NCBI RefSeq assembly: GCF_029227915.1
Contig: NC_079885.1
Location: 1,426,001 to 1,490,000 of the forward strand
DNA from: Hydractinia symbiolongicarpus
Lineage: Eukaryota > Cnidaria > Hydrozoa > Anthoathecata > Hydractiniidae
Direction: 5' to 3'
Length of the DNA: 64,000 nucleotides
The position numbers and the translations under genes are program-made. The notes under the pieces were generated by a model. It was not told the DNA's origin. It saw only the letters and a list, made by a program, of their open reading frames with translations, and searched no databases. Positions 35,944 through 49,693 of the stretch are shown in pieces; position 1 is the stretch's first letter, and every line of letters starts with the position of its first letter.

Positions 35944-37525
35944 CAGTTTAATCGCCGGCAAACGAAAACCTGCGATTTCCTGTAAATCCCGGACTCGGCC
36001 CGTATAGTCAAAAGTATACAAAGAAAGTACCCAGGGAGTAAACTCATTTCCAGAACGATTTTTTAAATTATTTTTTCACCACTAAAACGCATAAGACTTG
36101 TATTTTTTAAAAATGTTTTCATTTTTGATGAGACGCTGAATAAAAGAAAACCCGTGATTTCCCGTAAATCCCGGCTTGGCCCGTATAGTCAAAAGTATAC
36201 AAAGAAAGTACCCAGGGAGTAAACTGATTTCCCGAACGATTTTTTAAATTACTTTTTCACCACTAAAACGCATGAGACTTGTAGTTTTTAAAAATGTTTT
36301 CATTTTCGATGAGACGCTGAATAAAAGAAGTTTAATCGCCGGCAAACGAAAACCTGCGATTTCCCGTAAATCCCGGACTCGGCCCGTATAGTCAAAAGTA
36401 TACAAAGAAAGTACCCAGGGTGTAAACTCATTTCCCGAACGATTTTTTAAATTATTATTTCACCACTAAAGCCCATGAGACTTGTAGTTTTTAAAAATGA
36501 TTTCATTTTTGATGAGACGCTGAATAAAAGAAGTTTAATCGCCGGCAAACGAAAACCCGCCATTTCCCGTAAACCCTGGACTCGGCCCGTATAATCAAAA
36601 GTATACAAAGAATGTACCCAGGGAGTAAACTCATTTCCCGAACGATTTTTTAAATTATTTTTTCACCACTAAAACGCATGACACTTGTAGTTTTCAAAAT
36701 TGTTTTCATTTTTGATGAGACGCTGAATAAAAGACGTTTAATCGCCGGCAAACGAAAACCCGCCATTTCCCGTAAACCCCAGACTCGGCCCGCATAGTCA
36801 AAAGTATACAAAGAAAGTACCCATGGAGTAAACTCATTTCCCGAACGATTTTTTAAATTATTTTTTCAGCACTAAAACGCATGAGACTTGTAGTTTTCAA
36901 GAATGTTTTCATTTTTGATGAGACGCTGAATAAAAGCAGTTTAATCGCCGGCAAACGAAAACCTGCGATTTCCCGTAAATCCCGGACTCGGCCCGTATAG
37001 TCAAAAGTATACAAAGAAAGTACCCAGGGAGTAAACTCATTTCCAGAACGATTTTTTAAATTATTTTTTCATCACTAAAACGCATAAGACTTGTAGTTTT
37101 TAAAAATGTTTTCATTTTTGATGAAACGCTGAATAAAAGAAAACCCGCAATTTCCCGTAAATCCCGGCTTGGCCCGTATAGTCAAAAGTATACAAAGAAA
37201 GTACCCAGGAAGTAAACTCATTTCCCAAACGATTTTTTAAATTACTTTTTCACCACTAAAATGCATGAGACTTGTAGTTTTTAAAAATGTTTTCATTTTC
37301 GATGAGACGCTGAATAAAAGAAGTTTAATCGCCGGCAAACGAAAACCTGCGATTTCCTGTAAATCCTGGACTCGGCCCGTATAGTCAAAAGTATACAAAG
37401 AAAGTACCCAGGGTGTAAACTCATTTCCCAAACGATTTTTTAAATTAATATTTCACCACTAAAACGCATGAGACTTGTAGTTTTCAAAAATGTTTTCATT
37501 TTTGATGAGACGCTGAATAAAAGAC

Positions 37526-39129
37526 GTTTAATCGCCGGCAAACGAAAACCCGCCATTTCCCGTAAACCCCAGACTCGGCCCGCATAGTCAAAAGTATACA
37601 AAGAAAGTACCCATGGAGTAAACTCATTTCCCGAACGATTTTTTAAATTATTTTTTCAGCACTAAAACGCATGAGACTTGTAGTTTTTAAAAATGTTTTC
37701 ATTTTTGATGAGACGCTGAATAAAAGCAGTTTAATCGCCGGCAAACGAAAACCTGCGATTTCCTGTAAATCCCGGACTCGGCCCGTATAGTCAAAAGTAT
37801 ACAAAGAAAGTACCCAGGGAGTAAACTCATTTCCAGAACGATTTTTTAAATTATTTTTTCACCACTAAATCGCATAAGACTTGTATTTTTTAAAAATGTT
37901 TTCATTTTTGATGAGACGCTGAATAAAAGAAAACCCGCGATTTCCCGTAAATCCCGGCTTGGCCCGTATAGTCAAAAGTATACCAAGAAAGTACCCAGGG
38001 AGTAAACTGATTTCCCGAACGATTTTTTAAATTACTTTTTCACCACTAAAACGCATGAGACTTGTAGTTTTTAAAAATGTTTTCATTTTCGATGAGACGC
38101 TGAATAAAAGAAGTTTAATCGCCGGCAAACGAAAACGTGCGATTTCCCGTAAATCCCGGACTCGGCCCGTATAGTCAAAAGTATACAAAGAAAGTACCCA
38201 GGGTGTAAACTCATTTCCCAAACGATTTTTTAAATTATTATTTCACCACTAAAACGCATGAGACTTGTAGTTTTTAAAAATGTTTTCATTTTCGATGAGA
38301 CGCTGAATAAAAGAAGTTTAATCGCCGGCAAACGAAAACCCGCCATTTCCCGTAAACCCCAGACTCGGCCCGCATAGTCAAAAGTATACAAAGAAAGAAC
38401 CCATGGAGTAAACTCATTTCCCGAACGATTTTTTAAATTATTTTTTCAGCACTAAAACGCATGAGACTTGTAGTTTTTAAAAATGTTTTCATTTTTGATG
38501 AGACGCTGAATAAAAGCAGTTTAATCGCCGGCAAACGAAAACCTGCGATTTCCTGTAAATCCCGGACTCGGCCCGTATAGTCAAAAGTATACAAAGAAAG
38601 TACCCAGGGAGTAAACTCATTTCCAGAACGATTTTTTAAATTATTTTTTCACCACTAAATCGCATAAGACTTGTATTTTTTAAAAATGTTTTCATTTTTG
38701 ATGAGACGCTGAATAAAAGAAAACCCGCGATTTCCCGTAAATCCCGGCTTGGCCCGTATAGTCAAAAGTATACCAAGAAAGTACCCAGGGAGTAAACTGA
38801 TTTCCCGAACGATTTTTTAAATTACTTTTTCACCACTAAAACGCATGAGACTTGTAGTTTTTAAAAATGTTTTCATTTTCGATGAGACGCTGAATAAAAG
38901 AAGTTTAATCGCCGGCAAACGAAAACGTGCGATTTCCCGTAAATCCCGGACTCGGCCCGTATAGTCAAAAGTATACAAAGAAAGTACCCAGGGTGTAAAC
39001 TCATTTCCCAAACGATTTTTTAAATTATTATTTCACCACTAAAACGCATGAGACTTGTAGTTTTTAAAAATGTTTTCATTTTCGATGAGACGCTGAATAA
39101 AAGAAGTTTAATCGCCGGCAAACGAAAAC
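37526..39129 (+). repeat. 790-bp (four-monomer) tandem duplication
   Basis: The segment 37526-38315 repeats at 38316-39129 with offset 790, which equals three 203-bp monomers plus one 181-bp monomer. Markers are ttcagcac with gcag; aaatcgcataag with ttgtatttttt and the 21-bp deletion and ataccaag; ttactttttcacc with aacgtgcg; and ttattatttc with ttcgatg. The same double block recurs at about 53560-55163 as part of the 16-kb copy. Confidence 0.88.
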
Positions 39130-41250
39130 CTGCGATTTCCCGTAAATCCCGGACTCGGCCCGTATAGTCAAAAGTATACAAAGAAAGTACCCAGGGTGTA
39201 AACTCATTTCCCGAACGATTTTTTAAATTATTATTTCACCACTAAAGCCCATGAGACTTGTAGTTTTTAAAAATGATTTCATTTTTGATGAGACGCTGAA
39301 TAAAAGAAGTTTAATCGCCGGCAAACGAAAACCCGCCATTTCCCGTAAACCCTGGACTCGGCCCGTATAATCAAAAGTATACAAAGAATGTACCCAGGGA
39401 GTAAACTCATTTCCCGAACGATTTTTTAAATTATTTTTTCACCACTAAAACGCATGACACTTGTAGTTTTCAAAATTGTTTTCATTTTTGATGAGACGCT
39501 GAATAAAAGACGTTTAATCGCCGGCAAACGAAAACCCGCCATTTCCCGTAAACCCCAGACTCGGCCCGCATAGTCAAAAGTATACAAAGAAAGTACCCAT
39601 GGAGTAAACTCATTTCCCGAACGATTTTTTAAATTATTTTTTCAGCACTAAAACGCATGAGACTTGTAGTTTTCAAGAATGTTTTCATTTTTGATGAGAC
39701 GCTGAATAAAAGCAGTTTAATCGCCGGCAAACGAAAACCTGCGATTTCCCGTAAATCCCGGACTTGGCCCGTATAGTCAAAAGTATACAAAGAAAGTACC
39801 CAGGGAGTAAACTCATTTCCAGAACGATTTTTTAAATTATTTTTTCATCACTAAAACGCATAAGACTTGTAGTTTTTAAAAATGTTTTCATTTTTGATGA
39901 AACGCTGAATAAAAGAAAACCCGCAATTTCCCGTAAATCCCGGCTTGGCCCGTATAGTCAAAAGTATACAAAGAAAGTACCCAGGAAGTAAACTCATTTC
40001 CCAAACGATTTTTTAAATTACTTTTTCACCACTAAAATGCATGAGACTTGTAGTTTTTAAAAATGTTTTCATTTTCGATGAGACGCTGAATAAAAGAAGT
40101 TTAATCGCCGGCAAACGAAAACCTGCGATTTCCTGTAAATCCTGGACTCAACCTGTATAGTCAAAAGTATACAAAGAAAGTACCCAGGGTGTAAACTCAT
40201 TTCCCAAACGATTTTTTAAATTAATATTTCACCACTAAAACGCATGAGACTTGTAGTTTTCAAAAATGTTTTCATTTTTGATGAGACGCTGAATAAAAGA
40301 CGTTTAATCGCCGGCAAACGAAAACCCGCCATTTCCCGTAAACCCCAGACTCGGCCCGCATAGTCAAAAGTATACAAAGAAAGTACCCATGGAGTAAACT
40401 CATTTCCCGAACGATTTTTTAAATTATTTTTTCAGCACTAAAACGCATGAGACTTGTAGTTTTTAAAAATGTTTTCATTTTTGATGAGACGGTGAATAAA
40501 AGAAGTTTAATGGCCGGCAAACGAAAACCTGCGATTTCCCGTAAATCCTGGACTCGGCCCGTATAGTCAAAAGTATACAAAGAAAGTACCCAGGGAGTAA
40601 ACTCATTTCCCAAACGATTTTTTAAATTATTATTTCACCACTAAAACGCATGAGACTTGTAGTTTTCAAGAATGTTTTCATTTTTGATGAGACGCTGAAT
40701 AAAAGCAGTTTAATCGCCGGCAAACGAAAACCTGCGATTTCCTGTAAATCCCGGACTCGGCCCGTATAGTCAAAAGTATACAAAGAAAGTACCCAGGGAG
40801 TAAACTCATTTCCAGAACGATTTTTTAAATTATTTTTTCACCACTAAAACGCATAAGACTTGTATTTTTTAAAAATGTTTTCATTTTTGATGAGACGCTG
40901 AATAAAAGAAAACCCGCGATTTCCCGTAAATCCCGGCTTGGCCCGTATAGTCAAAAGTATACCAAGAAAGTACCCAGGGAGTAAACTGATTTCCCGAACG
41001 ATTTTCTAAATTACTTTTTCACCACTAAAACGCATGAGACTTGTAGTTTTTAAAAATGTTTTCATTTTCGATGAGACGCTGAATAAAAGAAGTTTAATCG
41101 CCGGCAAACGAAAACGTGCGATTTCCCGTAAATCCCGGACTCGGCCCGTATAGTCAAAAGTATACAAAGAAAGTACCCAGGGTGTAAACTCTTTTCCCAA
41201 ACGATTTTTTAAATTATTATTTCACCACTAAAACGCATGAGACTTGCAGT

Positions 41251-42062
41251 TTTCAAGAATGTTTTCATTTTTGATGAGACGCTGAATAAAAGAAGTTTTA
41301 TCGCCGGCAAACGAAAACCTGCGATTTCCCGTAAATCCCGGACTCGGCCCGTTTAGTCAAAAGTATACAAAGAAAGTACCCAGGGAGTAAACTCATTTCC
41401 CGAACGATTTTTTAAATTTTTTTTTCACCACTAAAACGCATGAGACTTGTAGTTTTCAAAAATGTTTTCATTTTTGATGAGACGCTTAATGAAAGAGGTT
41501 TAATCGCCGGCGAACGAAATCCCGAGTTTTCCCGTAAATCCGGGTCTTGGCCCGTATAGTCGAATGTATAGAAAGAAAGTACCCTGTGAGTAAACTCATT
41601 TCCAGAACGATTTTTTAAATTATTTTTTCACCACTAAAACGCATAAGACTTGTAGTGTTTAAAAATGTTTTCATTTTTGATGAGACGCTGAATAAAAGAA
41701 GTTTTATCGCCGGCAAACGAAAACCTGCGATTTCCCGTAAATCCCGGACTCGGCCCGTATAGTCAAAAGTAAACAAAGAAAGTACCCAGGGAGTAAACTC
41801 ATTTCCCGAACGATTTTTTAAATTTTTTTTTCACCACTAAAACGCATGAGACTTGTAGTTTTCAAAAATGTTTTCATTTTTGATGAGACGCTTAATGAAA
41901 GAGGTTTAATCGCCGGCAAACGAAATCCCGCGTTTTCCCGTAAATCCGGGGCTTGGCCCGTATAGTCGAATGTATAGAAAGAAAGTACCCTGTGAGTAAA
42001 CTCATTTCCAGAACGATTTTTTAAATTATTTTTTCACCACTAAAACGCATAAGACTTGTAGT
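41251..42062 (+). repeat. 406-bp (two-monomer) tandem duplication
   Basis: A pair made of a gaagttttatcgcc monomer and a 'ctgtgag' monomer with tatagaaag repeats at offset 406. The copies differ at several bases (gcgaacgaaatcccgagt/gcaaacgaaatcccgcgt split, ccgtttagtc/ccgtatagtc, gtatac/gtaaac), so it is older than the 16-kb duplication, in which both versions reappear unchanged at about 57285-58096. Confidence 0.8.
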
Positions 42063-45000
42063 TTTTAAAAATGTTTTCATTCTTGATGAGACGCTGAATA
42101 AAAGAAGTTTAATCGCCGGCAAACGAAAACCCGCGATTTCCCGTAAATCCCGGCTTGGCCCGTATAGTCAAAAGTATACAAATAAAGTACCCAGGAAGTA
42201 AACTCATTTCCCGAACGATTTTTTAAATTATTTTTTCACCACTAAAACGCAAAAGACTTGTAGTTTTTAAAAATGTTTTCATTTTTGATGAGACGCTGAA
42301 TAAAAGAAGTTTAATCGCCGGCAAACAAAAACCCGCGATTTCCCGTAAATCCCGGCTTGGCCCGTATAGTCAAAAGTATACAAAGAAAGTATCCAGGGAA
42401 TAAACTCATTTCCCGAACGATTTTTTAAATTATTTTTTCAGCACTAAAACGCATGAGACTTGTAGTTTTTAAAAATGTTTTCATTTTTGCTGAGACGCTG
42501 AATAAAAGAAGTTTAATCGCCGGCAAACGAAAACCCGCGACTTCCCGTAAATCCCGGACTCGGCCCGTATAGTCAAAAGTATACAAAGAAAGTACCCAGG
42601 GAGTAAACTCATTTTCCGAACGATTTTTTAAATTATATTTTCACCACTAAAACGCATGAGACTTGTAGTTTTCAAAAATGTTTTCATTTTTGATGAGACG
42701 CTGAATGAAAGAAGTTTAATCGCCGGCAAACGAAAACCTGCGATTTTCCGTAAATCCCGGACTCGGCCCGTATAGTCAAAAGTATAATAAGAAAGTACCC
42801 AGGGTGTAAACTCATTTCCCGAACGATTTTTTAAATTATTATTTCACCACTAAAGCCCATGAGACTTGTAGTTTTTAAAAATGTTTTCATTTTTGATGAG
42901 ACGCTGAATAAAAGAAGTTTAATCGCCGGCAAACGAAAACCCGCCATTTCCCGTAAACCCTGGACTCGGACCATATAGTCAAAAGTATACAAAGAAAGTA
43001 CCCAGGGAGTAAACACATTTCCCGAACGATTTTTTAAATTATATTTTCACCACTAAAACGCATGAGACTTGTAGTTTTCAAAAATGTTTTCATTTTTGAT
43101 GAGACGCTGAATGAAAGAAGTTTAATCGCCGGCAAACGAAAACCTGCGATTTCCCGTAAATCCTGGACTCGGCCCGTATAGTCAAAAGTATATTAAGAAA
43201 GTACCCAGGGTGTAAACTCATTTCCCGAACGATTTTTTAAATTATTATTTCACCACTAAAGCCCATGAGACTTGTAGTTTTTAAAAATATTTTCATTTTT
43301 GATGAGACGCTGAATAAAAGAAGTTTAATCGCCGGCACACGAAAACCCGCCATTTCCCGTAAACCTCAGACTCGGCCCGCATAGTCAAAAGTATACAAAG
43401 AAAGTACCCATGGAGTAAACTCATTTCCCGAACGATTTTTTAAATTATTTTTTCAGCACTATAACGCATGAGACTTGTAGTTTTTAAAAATGTTTTCATT
43501 TTTGATGAGACGGTGAATAAAAGAAGTTTAATCGCCGGCAAACGAAAACCTGCGATTTCCCGTAAATCCTGGACTCGGCCCGTATAGTCAAAAGTATACA
43601 AAGAAAGTACCCAGGGAGTACACTCATTTCCCAAACGATTTTTTAAATTATTATTTCACCACTAAAACGCATGAGACTTGTAGTTTTCAAGAATGTTTTC
43701 ATTTTTGATGAGACGCTGAATAAAAGCAGTTTCATCGCCGGCAAACGAAAACCTGCGATTTCCCGTAAATCCCGGACTCGGCCCGTATAGTCAAAAGTAT
43801 ACAAAGAAAGTACCCAGGGAGTAAACTCATTTCCAGAAAGATTTTTTAAATTATTTTTTCACCACTAAAACGCATAAGACTTGTAGTTTTTAAAAATGTT
43901 TTCATTTTTGATGAGACGCTGATAAAAAGAAAACCCGCGATTTCCCGTAAATCCCGGCTTGGCCCGTATAGTCAAAAGTATACAAAGAAAGTACCCACGA
44001 AGTAAACTCATTTCCCGAACGATTTTTTAAATTACTTTTTCACCACTAAAACGCATGAGACTTGTAGTTTTTAAAAATGTTTTCATTTTCGATGAGACGC
44101 TGAATAAAAGAAGTTTAATCGCCGGCAAACGAAAACCTGCGATTTCTTGTAAATCCTGGACTCGGCCCGTATAGTCAAAAGTATACAAAGAAAGTACCCA
44201 GGGTGTAAACTCATTTCCCAAACGATTTTTTAAATTATTATTTCACCACTAAAACGCATGAGACTTGTAGTTTTTAAAAATGTTTTCATTTTTGATGAGA
44301 CGCTGAATAAAAGAAGTTTAATCGCCGGCAAACGAAAACCCGCCATTTCCCGTAAACCTTGGACTCGGTCCGTATAATCAAAAGTATACAAAGAAAGTAC
44401 CCAGGGAGTAAACTCATTTCCCGAACGATTTTTTAAATTATTTTTTCAGCACTAAAACGCATGAGACTTGTAGTTTTTAAAAATGTTTTCATTTTTGATG
44501 AGACGGTGAATAAAGGAAGTTTAATCGCCGGCAAACGAAAACCTGCGATTTCCCGTAAATCCTGGACTCGCCCCGTATAGTCAAAAGTATACAGAGAAAG
44601 TACCCAGGGAGTAAACTCATTTCCCAAACGATTTTTTAAATTATTATTTCACCACTAAAACGCACGAGACTTGTAGTTTTCAAGAATGTTTTCATTTTTG
44701 ATGAGACGCTGAATAAAAGCAGTTTAATCGTCGGCAAACGAAAACCCGCGATTTCCTGTAAATCCCGGACTCGGCCCGTATAGTCAAAAGTATACAAAGA
44801 AAGTACCCAGGGAGTAAACTCATTTCCAGAACGATTTTTTAAATTATTTTTTCACCACTAAAACGCATAAGACTTGTAGTTTTTAAAAATGTTTTCATTT
44901 TTGATGAGACGCTGAATAAAAGAAGTTTAATCGCCGGTAAACGAAAACCTGCGATTTCCCGTAAATCCTGGACTCGGCCCGTATAGTCAAAAGTATACAA

Positions 45001-47609
45001 AGAAAGTACCAAGGGTGTAAACTCATTTCCCAAACGATTTTTTAAATTATTATTTCACCACTAAAACGCATGAGACTTGTAGTTTTCAAGAATGTTTTCA
45101 TTTTTGATGAGACGCTGAATAAAAGCAGGTTAATCGACGGCAAACGAAAACCTGCGATTTCCCGTAAATCCCGGACTCGGCCCGTATAGTCAAAAGTATA
45201 AAAAGAAAGTACCCAGGGAGTAAACTCATTTCCCGAACGATTTTTTAAATTTTTTTTTCACCACTAAAACGCATGAGACTTGTAGTTTTCAAAAATGTTT
45301 TCATTTTTGATGAGACGCTTAATGAAAGAGGTTTAATCGCCGGAAAACGAAAACCCGCGATTTCCCGTAAATCCCGGGCTTGGCCCGTATAGTCGAATGT
45401 ATACAAAGAAAGTACCCTGTGAGTAAACTCATTTCCAGAACGATTTTTTAAATTATTTTTTCACCACTAAAACGCATAAGACTTGTAGTTTTTAAAAATA
45501 TTTTCATTTTTGATGAGACGCTGAATAAAAGAAGTTTAATCGCCGGGAAACGAAAACCCGGGATTTCCCGTAAATCCCGGGCTTGGCCCGTATAGTCAAA
45601 AGTATAAAAAGAAAGTACCCAAGAGTAAACTGATTTCCCGAACGATTTTTTATATTATTTTTTACCACTAAACGCATGAGACTTGTAGTTTTCAAAAATA
45701 TTTTCATATTTGATTGGACGCTGAATAAAAGAAGTTTAATCGCCGGCAAACAAAAATCCGCGATTTCCCGTAAATCCCGGACTCGGCCCGTATAGTCAAA
45801 AGTATACAAAGAAAGTACCCAGGGAGTAAACTCATTTCCCGAACGATCTTTCAAATTTATTTTTTCACCACTAAAACGCATGAGACTTGTAGTTTTTAAA
45901 AATGTTTTCATTTTTGATGAGACGCTTAATGAAAGAGGTTTAATCGCCGGCAAACGAAATCCCGCGTTTTCCCGTAAATCCGGGGCTTGGCCCGTATAGT
46001 CGAATGTATACAAAGAAAGTACCCTGTGAGTAAACTCATTTCCAGAACGATTTTTTAAATTATTTTTTCACCACTAAAACGCATAAGACTTGTAGTTTTT
46101 AAAAATGTTTTCATTTTCGATGAGACGCTGAATAAAAGAAGTTTAATCACCGGCAAACGAAAACCTGCGATTTCCCGTAAATCCTGGACTCGGCCCGTAT
46201 AGTCAAAAGTATACAAAGAAAGTACCCAGGGTGTAAACTCATTTCCCAAACGATTTTTTAAATTATTATTTCACCACTAAAACGCATGAGACTTGTAGTT
46301 TTTAAAAATGTTTTCATTTTTGATGAGACGCTGAATAAAAGAAGTTTAATCGCCGGCAAACAAAAACCCGCCATTTCCCGTAAACCCTGGACTCGGCCCG
46401 TATAATCAAAAGTATACAAAGAAAGTACCCAGGGAGTAAACTCATTTCCCGAACGATTTTTTAAATTATTTTTTCAGCACTAAAACGCATGAGACTTGTA
46501 GTTTTTAAAAATGTTTTCATTTTTGATGAGACGGTGAATAAAAGAAGTTTATTCGCCGGCAAACGAAAACCTGCGATTTCCCGTAAATCCTGGACTCGGC
46601 CTGTATAGTCAAAAGTATACAGAGAAAGTACCCAGGGAGTAAACTCATTTCCCAAACGATTTTTTAAATTATTATTTCACCACTAAAACGCATGAGACTT
46701 GTAGTTTTCAAGAATGTTTTCATTTTTGATGAGACGCTGAATAAAAGCAGTTTAATCGCCGGCAAACGAAAGCCTGCGATTTCCTGTAAATCCCGGACTC
46801 GGCCCGTATAGTCAAAAGTATACAAAGAAAGTACCCAGGGAGTAAACTCATTTCCCGAACGATTTTTTAAATTTTATTTTCACCACTAAAACGCATGAGA
46901 CTTGTAGTTTTCAAAAATGTTTTCATTTTTGATGAGACGCTGAATAAAAGCAGTTTAATCGCCGGCAAACGAAAACCTGCGATTTCCTGTAAATCCCGGA
47001 CTCGGCCCGTATAGTCAAAAGTATACAAAGAAAGTACCCAGGGAGTAAACTCATTTCCCGAACGATTTTTTAAATTTTTTTTTCACCACTAAAACGCATG
47101 AGACTTGTAGTTTTTAAAAATGTTTTCATTTTTGATGAGACGCTCAATAAAAGAAAACCCGCGATTTCCCGTAAATCCCGGCTTGGCCCGTATAGTCAAA
47201 AGTATACAAAGAAAGTACCCAGGGAGTAAACTCAGTTCCCGAACGATTTTTTAAATTATTATTTCACCACTAAAACGCATGAGACTTGTAGTTTTCAAGA
47301 ATGTTTTCATTTTTGATGAGACGCTGAATAAAAGCAGTTTAATCGCCGGCAAACGAAAACGTGCGATTTTCCGTAAATCCCGGACTCGGCCCGTATAGTC
47401 AAAAGTATACAAAGAAAGTACCCAGGGAGTAAACTCATTTTCTGAACGATTTTTTAAATTTTTTTTTCACCACTAAAACGCATGAGACTTGTAGTTTTCA
47501 AAAATGTTTTCATTTTTGATGAGACGCTTAATGAAAGAGGTTTAATCGCCGGAAAACGAAAACCCGCTATTTCCCGTAAATCCCGGGCTTGGCCCGTATA
47601 GTCGAATGT

Positions 47610-49648
47610 ATACAAAGAAAGTACCCTGTGAGTAAACTCATTTCCAGAACGATTTTTTAAATTATTTTTTCACCACTAAAACGCATAAGACTTGTAGTTT
47701 TTAAAAATATTTTCATTTTTGATGAGACGCTAAATAAAAGAAGTTTAATCGCCGGGAAACGAAAACCCGCGATTTCCCGTAAATCCCGGGCTTGGCCCGT
47801 ATAGTCAAAAGTATAAAAAGAAAGTACCCAAGGAGTAAACTCATTTCCCGAACGATTTTTTATATTATTTTTTTACCACTAAACGCATGAGACTTGTAGT
47901 TTTCAAAGATATTTTCATATTTGATTGGACGCTGAATAAAAGAAGTTTAATCGCCGGCAAACGAAAATCCGCGATTTCCCGTAAATCCCGGGCTCGGCCC
48001 GTATAGTCAAAAGTATACAAAGAAAGTACCCAGGGAGTAAACTCATTTCCGGAAAGATCTTTTAAATTTATTTTTTCACCACTAAAACGCATGAGACTTG
48101 TAGATTTCAAAAATGTTTTCATTTTTGATGAGACGCTTAATGAAAGAGGTTTAATCGCCGGCAAACGAAATCCTGCGTTTTCCCGTAAATCCGGGGCTTG
48201 GCCCGTACAGTCGAATGTATACAAAGAAAGTACCCTGTGAGTAAACTCATTTCCACAACGATTTTTTAAATTATTTTTTCACCACTAAAACGCATAAGAC
48301 TTGTAGTTTTTAAAAATGTTTTCATTTTTGATGAGACGCTGAATAAAAGAAGTTTAATCGCCGGGAAACGAAAACCCGCGATTTCCCGTAAATCCCGGCT
48401 TGGCCCGTATAGTCAAAAGTATACAAAGAATGTACCCAGGGAGTAAACTCATTTCCCGAACGAGTTTTTAAATTATTTTTTCACCACTAAAACGCATAAG
48501 ACTTGTAGTTTTAAAAATGTTTTCATTTTTGATGAGACGCTGAATAAAAGAAGTTTAATCGCCGGCAAACGAAAACCCGCGATTTCCCGTAAATCCCGGC
48601 TTGGCCCGTATAGTCAAAAGTATACAAAGAAAGTACCCTGTGAGTAAACTCATTTCCAGAACGATTTTTTAAATTATTTTTTCACCACTAAAACGCATAA
48701 GACTTGTAGTTTTTAAAAATATTTTCATTTTTGATGAGACGCGAAATAAAAAAAGTTTAATCGCCGGGAAACGAAAACCCGCGATTTCCCGTAAATCCCG
48801 GGCTTGGCCCGTATAGTCAAAAGTATAAAAAGAAAGTACCCAAGGAGTAAACTCATTTCCCGAACGATTTTTTATATTATTTTTTTACCACTAAACGCAT
48901 GAGACTTGTAGTTTTCAAAAATATTTTCATATTTGATTGGACGCTGAATAAAAGAAGTTTAATCGCCGGGAAACGAAAATCCGCGATTTCCCGTAAATCC
49001 CGGACTCGGCCCGTATAGTCAAAAGTATACAAAGAAAGTACCCAGGGAGTAAACTCATTTCCCTAACGATCTTTTAAATTTATTTTTTCACCACTAAAAC
49101 GCATGAGACTTGTAGATTTCAGAAATGTTTTCATTTTTGATGAGACGCTTAATGAAAGAGGTTTAATCGCCGGCAAACGAAATCCCGCGTTTTCCCGTAA
49201 ATCCGGGGCTTGGCCCGTATAGTCGAATGTATACAAAGAAAGTACCCTGTGAGTAAACTCATTTCCAGAACGATTTTTTAAATTATTTTTTCACCACTAA
49301 AACGCATAAGACTTGTAGTTTTTAAAAATGTTTTCATTTTTGATGAGACGCTGAATAAAAGAAGTTTAATCGCCGGCAAACGAAAACCCGCGATTTCCCG
49401 TAAATCCCGGCTTGGCCCGTATAGTCAAAAGTATACAAAGAATGTACCCAGGGAGTAAACTCATTTCCCGAACGTTTTTTTAAATTATTTTTTCACCACT
49501 AAAACGCATAAGACTTGTAGTTTTTAAAAATGTTTTCATTTTTGATGATACGCTGAATAAAAGAAGTTTAATCGCCGGCAAACGAAAACCCGCGATTTCC
49601 CGTAAATCCCGGCTTGGCCCGTATAGTCAAAAGTATACAAAGAAAGTA
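47610..49648 (+). repeat. 1012-bp (five-monomer) tandem duplication
   Basis: The segment 47610-48621 repeats at 48622-49648. Shared order is a gatgagacgc(t/g)aaataaaa monomer, an 'atatt' monomer with tgattgg, a 'ctgtgag' monomer with tagatttc, and two cccggcttgg monomers, the first with aatgtaccc. A 1-bp deletion in tagttttaaaaatg near 48510 shifts the offset from 1012 to 1013. This block lies in the part of the 16-kb unit that is present only once in the window. Confidence 0.82.
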
Positions 49649-49693
49649 TCCAGGGAATAAGCTCATTTCCCGAACGATTTTTTAAATTATTTT

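Larger units (their letters stand above)
33660..49693 (+). repeat. Giant right repeat unit, 16,034 bp, copy 1
   Basis: Sequence from about 33660 recurs from about 49694 at a strictly constant offset of 16,034 bp for some 11.9 kb. Unit 1 ends exactly where unit 2 begins, so this is a tandem duplication of about 79 monomers. Comparing by eye I noticed ten substitutions (copy 1 positions 34658, 35178, 36890, 36981, 38398, 40150, 40151, 41192, 44359, 44571) and no indel, i.e. identity of about 99.9%. The left junction lies within ttaaattatt, where copy 2 enters from a ttttttcacc monomer and copy 1 from a ttatttcacc monomer. The part at 45546-49693 is not repeated in copy 2 inside this window. Confidence 0.93.
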
